Shown here piece by piece: positions 25,783 to 34,065 of a DNA stretch of 64,000 nt. Position 1 is the stretch's first letter, and each line of letters begins with the position of its first letter. The notes beneath the pieces were generated by a model, which did not search any database, was not told the DNA's origin, and worked only from the letters and a program-made list of their open reading frames with translations. This stretch comes from Pandoraea vervacti (lineage in GTDB: Bacteria > Pseudomonadota > Gammaproteobacteria > Burkholderiales > Burkholderiaceae), in assembly GCF_000934605.2 (NCBI RefSeq), contig NZ_CP010897.2:868001-932000 (forward strand), in the 5' to 3' direction. Made by a program: the position numbers and the translations under genes.

Positions 25783-26761
25783 ATTCAACCAGCAGTGTCT
25801 CGGCGGATTCGACCTGCCCGACCGGGTGTTTGCCGATTTCCTGAAGCGCTTTCGATCGATGGGGCCACTGGATGTGGTGTCGAGTCACCTGGCGGGCAAT
25901 CGTAAGGCGGATCGTCTGTACGCCGCAGCGCTTTGCCATGTGGCGTCCATCGGGGGTGGGCGTGATTATCTGCAACGCGTCGGCAAGCTCGAGCTTGCCG
26001 ACCATTCGGCCTTGCTGCTACTTAACGCGATGCCATCGGGGCAGCGTGCCGCCATGCTGGACGGGGCGACGTTGGGCACGCATCTCCAGATCGTTCTGAC
26101 CTTTCCGGGCATCGACCTGCGCATGGCGTTGGGGGCATCGTGCTTCGGAGACGGACAGGGGGCGCTGACACCGGCACAGACGAGGCGCTGGTTCCTGCAG
26201 TGCAACGAGGAGGACGGAGGGCGTGCCCGGCAAGGCGGGAGGATATCGGTGGCGGAAAAGTTCGTCAGCGAGACCGGAAGCGAAATCGGAAGCGAAATCG
26301 ATAGCGAAGTCGGCGAAGCGGCGCGAAGCCCGGACCTTCAAAGTTGGCGAACCTGGTGCGCGTTGACGCAGCGATGCATCGACGCCCGTCCTGTGGCTGA
26401 CGTCAGAGGGCAGCCCCGCGTGATGGAAACGCTCGGTCATGTGTGGCACGCGCTGGCCAGAACGGCGCCTCAGAGCCTGACCGACGCGACATCGATCTCC
26501 GAATTGCTCTGGAAGAGCGCGGCGGCATTCGCTAACGTCGACGATCTGAAGACGTATGGCCGAGTGAAGGCAGAGGCCGAGAAGTTCGACAAGCAGGCAG
26601 TGAAGAATCGGGCCAATGCGACGAGGCGAACATGGCGCCCGGCGGATGAATTGACGGCCATCCGATTTCGGAGCCGCTACGCTGCCGTTCCCCTGGAATC
26701 GCATCGCGATAGTGGCAGTGGCAATGCCGGATCGGCGTCTCTCAACGCGAAAACGCTGTGA
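25688..26761 (+). CDS. Unrecognised protein, paralogue 3 of the tandem family
   Basis: 357 residues from ATG 25688, a different frame from the tail of paralogue 2, which it overlaps by 95 bp. The chosen start restores an N-terminus like paralogue 1 (THANFHTSPFPS here, THAQFPFPS there). Core motifs: FLKRFRSMGPLDVV, ALCHVASIGGGRDYL (from residue 81), IDLRMALGASCFGDG and WRTWCALTQRCIDA. An insertion made of SETG/SEIG/SEID/SEVG repeats lies in the middle. The helical-repeat tail of paralogues 1 and 2 is replaced by a short Lys/Arg-rich region (VKAEAEKFDKQAVKNRANATRR). No ribosome site is visible. Function unknown. Confidence 0.7.
   Translation: MPPIFCATHANFHTSPFPSTNPSARRLAILNEFNQQCLGGFDLPDRVFADFLKRFRSMGPLDVVSSHLAGNRKADRLYAAALCHVASIGGGRDYLQRVGKLELADHSALLLLNAMPSGQRAAMLDGATLGTHLQIVLTFPGIDLRMALGASCFGDGQGALTPAQTRRWFLQCNEEDGGRARQGGRISVAEKFVSETGSEIGSEIDSEVGEAARSPDLQSWRTWCALTQRCIDARPVADVRGQPRVMETLGHVWHALARTAPQSLTDATSISELLWKSAAAFANVDDLKTYGRVKAEAEKFDKQAVKNRANATRRTWRPADELTAIRFRSRYAAVPLESHRDSGSGNAGSASLNAKTL
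26276..26311 (+). repeat. Imperfect 12-bp tandem repeats in paralogue 3
   Basis: GGAAGCGAAATC-type 12-mers repeat about three times and encode SETG-SEIG-SEID-SEVG. The insertion is absent from the two sister genes, so it arose in this copy. Confidence 0.75.
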
Positions 26762-26832
26762 TTGCCGCAAGCGCGAAAGCGGTCTGCGGCGGACGCCGGA
26801 CGCTTGTCCCCGTCCGCCGTCCGCCGCCACCC

Positions 26833-28236
26833 TCAGATGTCGAACTCGGGATCCGGTGAGCGAAGCTTGCGCCAGATCGAACGCACGGTAAAGGCGAGCA
26901 GTAGCACGGTGAGGCTCACGATGCCGAGCGCCAACGGCGTGCGCTGATCGGGAATGAAGGCCATCGCACCGACGATCGACAGCATGCCGACGATGGCGAC
27001 CCATGTCAGATACGGGAATCCCCACATGCGCACTTTCAGCTTGCCCGGGGATTCACGCGCCAGGCGCTTGCGCAGCTTGAGCTGCGAGAAGGCGATGAGC
27101 ACGTACACGAAGATCGCCACGGTGCCATACGAATTCACGAGGAACGCGAAGACCGTGTCGGGGGAGACATACGACATCACCACCGCCACGTAGCCGAACA
27201 GGGTGCCGACCAGAATTGCGCGTACCGGCACACCCCTCGCGTTGAGTTTCGCGAGCGAGCGAGGCGCATCGCCCCGGCGCGTGAGTGCGAAGAGCATGCG
27301 TGAGGACGCGTACAGTCCGGAGTTCAGCGCTGAGAGCACCGCGGTGAGCACCACGGCGTTCATGATGTGCGCCGCTGCCGGAATGCGCATCGCTTCGAGC
27401 GCGCTGACGTACGGCGTCGCCATCCCGGCCGAATTCCAGGGCACCAGCATGACCACCAGCAGGATCGAGCCGATATAGAAGAAGAGCACGCGGCCAATGA
27501 CCGAGTTCGTCGCCCTGGCCACGGCTTGCTGCGGCTCGGCCGCTTCGGCGGCGGCAATCGTGACGATTTCCGCACCGAAGTAGAACCCGGTCGCCGCGAC
27601 TGCGCCGGCCATCACCGGGCCGATGCCGTTCGGCATGAAGCCGCCGTGCGAGAGCAGGTGTCCTGTGCTTGCCACGGCCCCCGGCCACATGCCGAAGACG
27701 AAGAGTGCACCGAGGAACAGGAAGACGACGATGGCCGCCACTTTGATCGACGCGAACCAGAACTCGAATTCGCCGTACGACGCCACGGAGACCAGATTCG
27801 TGAGCGTGAGCACCACGAGCAACGCCAGACTGATGGCCCATGCCGGAATGTCCGGTAGCCAGAACTGGATCAGGTTGGCGCCGGCGACGGCTTCGACGGC
27901 GACCACGATCACCCAGAAGTACCAATACATCCAGCCGGTCAGAAAACCGGCCAGCTCGCCGCCGACCGGTTTGTCGTTCCACGCGAGTCGCGCGTATTCG
28001 TAAAACGAGCCGACCGCGGGCAGCGCACACGCCATCTCGCCGAGCATGCGCATGACCAGCACGACCAGTGCGCCGGTGATCAGAAACGACAGCACGGCCG
28101 CCGGGCCGGCAGCATGCACCACGACGCCGCTGCCGACGAACAGTCCGGCGCCGATCACGCCGCCGAGCGCGATCATGCTCATGTGACGTTGTTTCAGGCT
28201 CGATTGCAGATGCGTTCCGTGTTCACGGTTGGCCAT
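26833..28236 (-). CDS. APC-family amino acid permease, GabP-like
   Basis: 467 residues, 12 helices, inner membrane. The APC signature starts at LKQRHMSMIALGGVIGAGLFVGSG in helix 1; PAVGSFYEYARLAWN and GFLTGWMYWYFWVIVVAVEAVAGA mark helices 3-4; GFYFGAEIVTIAAAEAAEPQQAVARATNSVIGR is the helix 6 region. The closest named type is the GABA/proline permease group. ATG 28236 has AGGAGGT upstream. It lies on the same strand as tauABC, 205 bp after tauC, and might be co-transcribed, which would make an omega-amino acid a reasonable substrate; this is inference. The open frame upstream of 28236 lacks homology and is not included. Confidence 0.9.
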   Translation of the reverse strand: MANREHGTHLQSSLKQRHMSMIALGGVIGAGLFVGSGVVVHAAGPAAVLSFLITGALVVLVMRMLGEMACALPAVGSFYEYARLAWNDKPVGGELAGFLTGWMYWYFWVIVVAVEAVAGANLIQFWLPDIPAWAISLALLVVLTLTNLVSVASYGEFEFWFASIKVAAIVVFLFLGALFVFGMWPGAVASTGHLLSHGGFMPNGIGPVMAGAVAATGFYFGAEIVTIAAAEAAEPQQAVARATNSVIGRVLFFYIGSILLVVMLVPWNSAGMATPYVSALEAMRIPAAAHIMNAVVLTAVLSALNSGLYASSRMLFALTRRGDAPRSLAKLNARGVPVRAILVGTLFGYVAVVMSYVSPDTVFAFLVNSYGTVAIFVYVLIAFSQLKLRKRLARESPGKLKVRMWGFPYLTWVAIVGMLSIVGAMAFIPDQRTPLALGIVSLTVLLLAFTVRSIWRKLRSPDPEFDI

Positions 28237-28441
28237 GGCGACCTCCTGTGAGCGGGCATTCGGTGCGGGGGATGACTGCGAGGGCTGCAACGAGGGGGAA
28301 CTGCCGATGAATGTCTCAACTGCCACACAACCTCCTGAATACATGGTTTGGACGTCAGGGGCGGCGACGTGAGATGAGGGGGCGCCGCCCTGCGTCTTCT
28401 TCTGATGACCGACTATGACCAACGCAACCGCTTTTTCACGA

Positions 28442-29377
28442 TCAGATCTTGCCTTTCCACGGGACCAGCACGCGCTCCAGATAGCGCATGATGAGATCGA
28501 AGCCGAAGGCGAAAAAGCCGATCACGATGATCCCCATGATCACGATGTCCGACGCGAGGAACTCCGCCGCGTTGAGCACCATGAACCCGAGACCGCTCGA
28601 TGCCGCCACCATTTCGGCGGCCACCAGCGTGGTCCAGCCCACACCGATACCGATGCGCATGCCGGTGAAGATCTCCGGCAGCGCCGATTTGACGATCACG
28701 TGCATGACGATCTGGCGCGGTGACGCGCCCATCGAATAGGCCGCGTGAATCTGTTCCATCGACACCGAGCGCACCCCTGCCCGGGCCGCAATGGCCAGCG
28801 GTGCGAAGATCGCCAGATAGATGAGGAAGACTTTCGAGAACTCGCCGATACCGAACCAGATGATGACGAGCGGCAAGTAGGCCAGCGGCGGCAACGGGCG
28901 ATAGAACTCGATAGGCGGGTCGAAAACGCCGCGCCCGATGCGCGACACCCCCATCAGAATGCCCACGGGAATCGCCGTGACGCACGCTAGCGCGAACGCG
29001 CCGAATACGCGATACAGGCTGGCGAGGGTGTGTTGCCACAGCGTGGAGCCGGCGAAGCCTTCGGTCGAGACCTGAATGAACTTCTCGACGATGGCGCGCG
29101 GTCCCGGCAGGAACAGCGGCTTGATCATGCCCGACGAGGTGATCGCCACCCACAGCAACAGCAGGGCGACGACGGTCACGACGCTGATCGCGAGGCTGGG
29201 CCCCTGCCCGGGGGCGCCGAACGATTCGCCCGCCTTGACCGGACGCGGGGCAAACATGCGTGCGAGCAAACCGCGACGACGCGCAGTGCGCAGTGCATTG
29301 GGCGTGCCGGCGGGACGCTGTGCACCGCCCACGGCGGTGGCTGTGGCGTGAGGATTGGCGACGGGTTTGGTCATCAT
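28442..29377 (-). CDS. tauC: Taurine ABC transporter, permease
   Basis: 311 residues. A variable, Arg-rich N-terminus of about 60 residues precedes six helices beginning SLAISVVTVVALLLLWVAI. The BPD_transp_1 EAA loop is EQIHAAYSMGASPRQIVMHVIVKSALPEIFTGMRIG, typical of the TauC/SsuC aliphatic sulfonate group. ATG 29377 is taken with GGGAGA upstream. It is the last gene of tauABC, 19 bp after tauB. The N-terminus is longer than that of E. coli TauC, and the 50 residues before the first helix are probably cytoplasmic. Confidence 0.9.
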   Translation of the reverse strand: MMTKPVANPHATATAVGGAQRPAGTPNALRTARRRGLLARMFAPRPVKAGESFGAPGQGPSLAISVVTVVALLLLWVAITSSGMIKPLFLPGPRAIVEKFIQVSTEGFAGSTLWQHTLASLYRVFGAFALACVTAIPVGILMGVSRIGRGVFDPPIEFYRPLPPLAYLPLVIIWFGIGEFSKVFLIYLAIFAPLAIAARAGVRSVSMEQIHAAYSMGASPRQIVMHVIVKSALPEIFTGMRIGIGVGWTTLVAAEMVAASSGLGFMVLNAAEFLASDIVIMGIIVIGFFAFGFDLIMRYLERVLVPWKGKI

Positions 29378-29396
29378 GATGGCTCGTCTCCCGCGA

Positions 29397-30215
29397 TCAG
29401 GCGGCGACCGCGCTGGCAGACGTCGTCTGCCCGGCGCGCTCGTCACCGTAGATGATGCTGAGCACGGTTTCGCGCATGGCGATGAAGTCGGGGCTCGACT
29501 TGATGGCGCGTGCATCGCGGCATTCGAGATAGCGCTTGTTGAAGTCGAGTTCGTAGGTGTGCGTGATGCGGCCCGGGCGCGGCGACATGACGATCAGGCG
29601 GCTCGCGAGGAACAAGGCCTCCTCCACGCTGTGCGTGATGAAGAAGATCATCTTCTGTGTCTCGCGCCATACGTCGAGCAGCAGTTCCTGAATGGTCTCG
29701 CGGGTGAGGGCGTCGAGCGCGGCCATCGGCTCGTCCATCAGCAGCATCGACGGATTGCAGGTGAGCGCGCGGGCAATCCCGACACGTTGTTGCATGCCGC
29801 CCGAGAGCTGGTAAATCATGTGATGGTGAAAGTCCTGCAAGCCGACGAGTGCAAGGTTGCGCGCTGCACGCGCGCGTCGCTCGGTCTTGGGGATGCCTTG
29901 CAGCTTCAGGCCGAATTCGGTGTTTTCCATCACGCTCAGCCACGGCAACAGGGCGTGCTTCTGGAACACAACGCCGCGATCGGCGCCGGGGCCTTCGATG
30001 GGCGCGTCGCCGAGCAGCAACTCGCCGGAGGTCGGCGCAATGAATCCGGCCATCAGACTCAGCAGTGTGGTCTTGCCGCACCCCGAGGCGCCGAGCGCCA
30101 CGACGAAATCGCCGGGGGCGATGCTCAGATCGACGTGGGCGAGCGCTTGCACCTGCTCGCCGGGGCGCCGGCCCGGATACACGACGCTGACGTCGTTGAC
30201 GATGAGTTGTTCCAT
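29397..30215 (-). CDS. tauB: Taurine ABC transporter, ATPase
   Basis: 272 residues. Walker A GASGCGKTT, Q-loop FQKHALLPWLSV, ABC signature LSGGMQQRVGIARAL, Walker B LLMDEPMAALD and switch His in FFITHSVEEA are all intact. The sequence groups with the NitT/TauB/SsuB importers. ATG 30215 has GGAGAAGG upstream. It couples ATP hydrolysis to the TauC permease. There is no tauD dioxygenase, so the imported taurine is likely meant for the dehydrogenase/Xsc route rather than for sulfur scavenging alone. Confidence 0.93.
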   Translation of the reverse strand: MEQLIVNDVSVVYPGRRPGEQVQALAHVDLSIAPGDFVVALGASGCGKTTLLSLMAGFIAPTSGELLLGDAPIEGPGADRGVVFQKHALLPWLSVMENTEFGLKLQGIPKTERRARAARNLALVGLQDFHHHMIYQLSGGMQQRVGIARALTCNPSMLLMDEPMAALDALTRETIQELLLDVWRETQKMIFFITHSVEEALFLASRLIVMSPRPGRITHTYELDFNKRYLECRDARAIKSSPDFIAMRETVLSIIYGDERAGQTTSASAVAA

Positions 30216-30296
30216 GAAGCCCTTCTCCAGACGATGCAGCGATCGAGGAGGGGAAGGCGCGCCGCGATATCGGCGGCGCGTCGGCCCCGGTACGGC

Positions 30297-31325
30297 TTAC
30301 TTCAACTTGAGTGCGGCGTCGACGTAACGCGACGTGACATACGGGGTGTAGTCCGCCTTGACGGCGTTGATTTTCTGCTGGCTTTTCAGAAAATCGGCAG
30401 TGTCCTTGAGGGCCTTCGCGGCGCGGCTGTCCTTGCCGCCGCCCAGCCAGTCGGCGGACGCTTGCTGCTGTGCCGACGGATAGGCGTAGAGCGACAGCGC
30501 GCCGGGCACGTCTTCCGGCTTGCCGCCGATCATTTTCACGATGGCCTTGACCTGAGGCGAAGTGGCGGTCCAGGCAGCCTGATTGCTTCGGTACGCGGCG
30601 TCGGCATCGGCGATCGCCTTGACGAACTTCGCCATGAAATCGGCGTTCGCTTCCCCCCATTGACGGTCGACCGCAATGCCATCGAACGTCGGCTTGCCTT
30701 GTTTGGACAATTCGCCGGACGTGATCAGCACGTGCCCGCTTTGCTTGATCTGCGCAAGCGCCGGGTCCCACACGTACGCGGCATCGATGTCGCCGCGCTC
30801 CCATGCGGCCACGATCTGGTTCGGCTGCATGTTGAGCACCTGGACTTCCGTGGGTTTGATGCCCCACTGTTGCAGCGCGAACATCGTGTGGTAGTGCGTG
30901 GTCGAGACGAACGGCACGCCGATCTTCTTGCCCTTGAGATCGGCCGGCGTCTTGATGTTCGACGCATTGCGAACGACCAGCGCTTCGGCCTTGTTGATGT
31001 CGTCAAGGATCCAGAACAGTTGCAGATCGAGCCCCTGCGAGACCGCAGCGGCCATCGGGCTGGAGCCGAGCACGCCGATCTTGATGTCGCCGGAGGCCAG
31101 AGCGGTCGCGACCTTCGCCCCGGATTCGAACTGACGCCAGTGGATCTTGTAGCCGGTCGCCTTCTCGAACTCGCCGCCGGCGATGGCGACCAGCCACGGG
31201 TCGACGATCTGCTGGTAAGCGATCGTCACCTCCTTTTGCTGCGCCTGCGTCGTCGCGGGGAGTGCGGCTGCCGCCAGCGCCGTGGCAGCGAACGCCCGTC
31301 GCAGCCGGTTCGGAAGTCCAGTCAT
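30297..31325 (-). CDS. tauA: Taurine ABC transporter, periplasmic binding protein
   Basis: 342 residues with a signal peptide (RRAFAATALAAAALPATTQAQ, cut after about residue 28). The mature protein is an SBP_bac_3/NMT1-type receptor with TauA features: VTIAYQQIVDPWLVAIAGGEFEKATGYKIHWRQFESGAKVATALASGDI, IGVLGSSPMAAAVSQGLDL, PFVSTTHYHTMFALQQWGI and DIDAAYVWDPALA. ATG 31325 follows AGAGGTG. First gene of tauABC, divergent from tauR across 297 bp. It binds taurine or a close sulfonate in the periplasm. Confidence 0.92.
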   Translation of the reverse strand: MTGLPNRLRRAFAATALAAAALPATTQAQQKEVTIAYQQIVDPWLVAIAGGEFEKATGYKIHWRQFESGAKVATALASGDIKIGVLGSSPMAAAVSQGLDLQLFWILDDINKAEALVVRNASNIKTPADLKGKKIGVPFVSTTHYHTMFALQQWGIKPTEVQVLNMQPNQIVAAWERGDIDAAYVWDPALAQIKQSGHVLITSGELSKQGKPTFDGIAVDRQWGEANADFMAKFVKAIADADAAYRSNQAAWTATSPQVKAIVKMIGGKPEDVPGALSLYAYPSAQQQASADWLGGGKDSRAAKALKDTADFLKSQQKINAVKADYTPYVTSRYVDAALKLK

Positions 31326-31438
31326 GGTTCACCTCTAATCGGAAAGTTTTCGGTGGAACACTCGGGTTGACGCGTGCGGTGTGACAAACCGGCGCCAAGT
31401 GACTGCATCATTGCCGCGCACTATTTTGTTCGTTAGAG

Positions 31439-31469
31439 CCAGTTGGCCGCATTTGATGATGCCAACTGG
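31439..31469. promoter_or_regulatory. Inverted repeat in the tauA/tauR promoter region
   Basis: CCAGTTGGC and its exact complement GCCAACTGG are separated by 13 bp, in the middle of the 297-bp tauA/tauR gap, next to TTAGAGCCAG and CTGGTCCAG. Part of this resembles the reported Rhodobacter TauR half-site CTGGACYTAA (TTAGAGCCAG matches its reverse complement at 8 of 10 bases). Placement between the two divergent genes fits TauR binding. Confidence 0.5.
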
Positions 31470-31622
31470 TCCAGTGACGTCGGAATCGCCTCGCAAGGCG
31501 CATGGATACTCGAATCCGCCCCGTTTTCGACCGTCTTCGGATAAACCCCAATTCGGAATTAACGTCACCGTCTCATGAGTAATAATTGACGTTCTGGAAG
31601 TGACATAGAAAAAGGGGACGCG

Positions 31623-33179
31623 ATGTCGAGCCGGATTTCTGCGGCGATGTGGAACCAGTTGTTTTCCGTATCGGCGCGCGCGGGCATGAGTCTGCAAAGC
31701 CAGATTCGCCAGATGCTGGTGTCGGCGATTCTCGACGAGCGCCTGATGCGCGGTGCGGCGGTGCCGTCCTCGCGCGAACTGGCCGAAGGGCTGGGCGTGG
31801 CGCGCAATACGGTCGTGCTGGCTTACCAGCAATTGGTCGACGAAGGCTATCTGATCGCGCGCGAGCGGCGCGGGTACTTCGTGAACGGCGATATTCTTGC
31901 GCCGCGAGTCGGGTCGCAGGGCGTGCCGAAGGCGGCGGCCAGCGCGGAGCCGGAGGCGGCTGGCGCCATTGCGCCGCTGGATCCGTCCACTCCGGACTGG
32001 GAAGGCCGTTATGTCGTGCGTCCGTCGGCGCAGCGAAACATCGTCAAGCCGATCGACTGGCAGCAGTACCAGTACCCGTTCATCTACGGGCAGTTCGATC
32101 CGACGATGTTCCCGACGGCAGACTGGCGCGAATGCTGCCAGAAGGCGCTGACCGTCATGGAAATTCGCGACTGGGCGCCGGACATGATCGCGCGCGACGA
32201 CGAAACGCTGATCCAGCAAATTCGCACGCGCGTGTTGCCGCGGCGCGGCGTGTGGGCCGATGCGGACGAAATCGTGCTCACCAACGGCGCGCAGCAGGCG
32301 CTGTATTTGCTCGCGGACCTGCTCGTCGGCGCGCGCACGACCGTGGGCGTGGAAGATCCCGGGTATCCGGACGCCCGCAATATCTTCGCGATTCGCACCC
32401 CGAAGCTGATCGGCTTGCCTGTCGACGAACATGGATTGCCGGTGGACGATCGTCTGTCGCAATGCGATTACGTGTACGTCACGCCGTCCCATCAATGCCC
32501 GACCACGACCACCATGCCGCTTGCCCACCGCGAAGCGCTGCTGCGGCGCGCGGAGGCCGACGACTTCGTGCTCATCGAAGACGACTACGAAAGCGAGAAC
32601 AGCTATTCGGACATTCCGATCCCAGCGCTCAAGAGTCTCGATCGCAGCGACCGGGTCATCTATATCGGCAGCCTGTCGAAGTCTTTCGCGCCGGGATTAC
32701 GGTTGGGTTACATCGTGGCGCCGGCGGCGCTGGTCAATGAACTGCGTGCCCTGCGCCGGTTGATGATCCGGCATCCGTCGGCGTTCATTCAGCGCTCGTT
32801 CTCCATGTTTCTGGCGCTGGGGCATCACGACGCATTGTTGCGGCGTCTGGCCGACACCTATGCCAACCGCGCGGAGGTGCTGAGCGAGGCGCTGCGCACC
32901 CATCTGCCGGAAGTCTCGTTCGTGCGTGTCAAGGGTGGGGCGTCGTGCTGGGTGCAGGGCCCGCCGCAGCTCAATGCCAATGTGCTGGCTGCGCGCGCGA
33001 AGTCGCGTGGGATTCTGATCGAACCGGGCGACGTGTTCTTCATGGGCGACGCACCGCCGCGCAACATGTTCCGTCTGGGGTTTTCGTCGATACGGCTCGA
33101 ACATATCGAGGCGGGAGTCATGGCTCTGGCCGAGGTCATGCGCGAGACGATGGCGGACGCGGCGCCGACTGCAAGGTAG
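31623..33179 (+). CDS. tauR: MocR-type (GntR/aminotransferase fusion) regulator, TauR
   Basis: 518 residues. The N-terminal GntR winged helix (about 15-90: LQSQIRQMLVSAILDERLMRGAAVPSSRELAEGLGVARNTVVLAYQQLVDEGYL) is joined by an Ala-rich linker to a class I aminotransferase-like domain. That domain keeps the PLP lysine at about 353 (YIGSLSKSFAPGLRLGY) and the DDYESEN motif. TauR of Rhodobacter, which activates taurine genes with taurine and PLP, has this architecture, and the gene is divergent from tauABC. It probably senses taurine as a PLP aldimine and switches tauABC; it may also act on tauYX. Confidence 0.88.
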   Translation: MSSRISAAMWNQLFSVSARAGMSLQSQIRQMLVSAILDERLMRGAAVPSSRELAEGLGVARNTVVLAYQQLVDEGYLIARERRGYFVNGDILAPRVGSQGVPKAAASAEPEAAGAIAPLDPSTPDWEGRYVVRPSAQRNIVKPIDWQQYQYPFIYGQFDPTMFPTADWRECCQKALTVMEIRDWAPDMIARDDETLIQQIRTRVLPRRGVWADADEIVLTNGAQQALYLLADLLVGARTTVGVEDPGYPDARNIFAIRTPKLIGLPVDEHGLPVDDRLSQCDYVYVTPSHQCPTTTTMPLAHREALLRRAEADDFVLIEDDYESENSYSDIPIPALKSLDRSDRVIYIGSLSKSFAPGLRLGYIVAPAALVNELRALRRLMIRHPSAFIQRSFSMFLALGHHDALLRRLADTYANRAEVLSEALRTHLPEVSFVRVKGGASCWVQGPPQLNANVLAARAKSRGILIEPGDVFFMGDAPPRNMFRLGFSSIRLEHIEAGVMALAEVMRETMADAAPTAR

Positions 33180-33235
33180 TCGGGGCGTCGGGGCGTTGGC
33201 ATGCCCGGTCGAAGCCGGGCCATCCGCGCAGCCCG

Positions 33236-33865
33236 TCAGGGTGTGCCGTTGCGTCCGTAAAGGCGGAAGCCTTCGCGCTCGGACAGGCGATCGTAGTAGG
33301 CCGACACGGCTTCGAGCTGCGGGCGCTCGATCGGTACGGTGAACCAGCGGTGCACCGACAGACCGACCGGAATGTCCGCCAATGTGAACGTCTCCCCGCT
33401 CACGAACGCCTGCGTGCCTTGCAACTGCTGTTCTAGCACGCGCATGAAGTCGTTCCAGCGCGCGGTGTTGGTGGCGAGCGCTTGCGGGTCTTCGTAGCCG
33501 GGGGCGCGCCGGACCAGCGAGAGGAACGCATACTTCCATGCCGGGTTCAGGTCGGAGGACTGCCAGTCGATCCATTGATCGACGCGGGCACGCTCGCGCG
33601 GCGCGACGGGGTAGAGGTCGGCGCGCTCACGCGAGCCGGCGAGGTAGCGCAGAATGCTGTTCGACTCCCACAGCACGAAGCCGTTGTCTTCGAGCACCGG
33701 CACCATCAGATTCGGGTTGAGCGTGGCGAACGCCGGGTCGTCCAGCTGGCGCGACGCGTGGCCGTCGCCCCAGGGTTCGTTCACGAACGGGATGCCGAGT
33801 TCGTGACAAAGCCACAACACCTTGCGCACGTTGATGGACGAGGGCCTGCCGAGAACACGAAGCAT
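33236..33865 (-). CDS. Glutathione S-transferase family protein
   Basis: 209 residues. The N-terminal thioredoxin-like domain has MLRVLGRPSSINVRKVLWLCHELGIPF with a Ser at the catalytic position, NPNLMVPVLED (cis-Pro) and LWESNSILRYLA, the glutathione gamma-glutamyl contact. The C-terminal helical domain has FTLADIPVGLSVHRWF with the N-capping box. Monocistronic, convergent with tauR, 56 bp from its stop. Role probably detoxification; nothing links it to taurine except position. Confidence 0.92.
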   Translation of the reverse strand: MLRVLGRPSSINVRKVLWLCHELGIPFVNEPWGDGHASRQLDDPAFATLNPNLMVPVLEDNGFVLWESNSILRYLAGSRERADLYPVAPRERARVDQWIDWQSSDLNPAWKYAFLSLVRRAPGYEDPQALATNTARWNDFMRVLEQQLQGTQAFVSGETFTLADIPVGLSVHRWFTVPIERPQLEAVSAYYDRLSEREGFRLYGRNGTP

Positions 33866-34065
33866 AGAAGTCCTTGAATCCGGGGGAGCGATGACGCGAT
33901 TCTAGGCTTGTGATCGGCGCATTGACAGATACAGATGCTCGCTGTGGCGGCCGGAACAGTTCGGACTTCGCCTGCGCTCCGGCGCGCGGCCGGGGGACCG
34001 CATTTCATGCGTTTCGTATAATCCTGCGCTCACGACTTTCATTGCCATCGGCGCAGGAACCCCGC

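Noticed and set aside
22929..26761. The paralogue array as a toxin-immunity or phage-defence cassette
   Set aside because: No nuclease, toxin or secretion-marker motif, no transmembrane immunity protein, no integrase, tRNA or repeat at the borders. The idea remains open but nothing in the sequence supports it.
26788..26818. GGCGGACG/CGTCCGCC hairpin as terminator between paralogue 3 and the APC gene
   Set aside because: The stem is clear but has no T-run on either strand, so I do not list it as a terminator.
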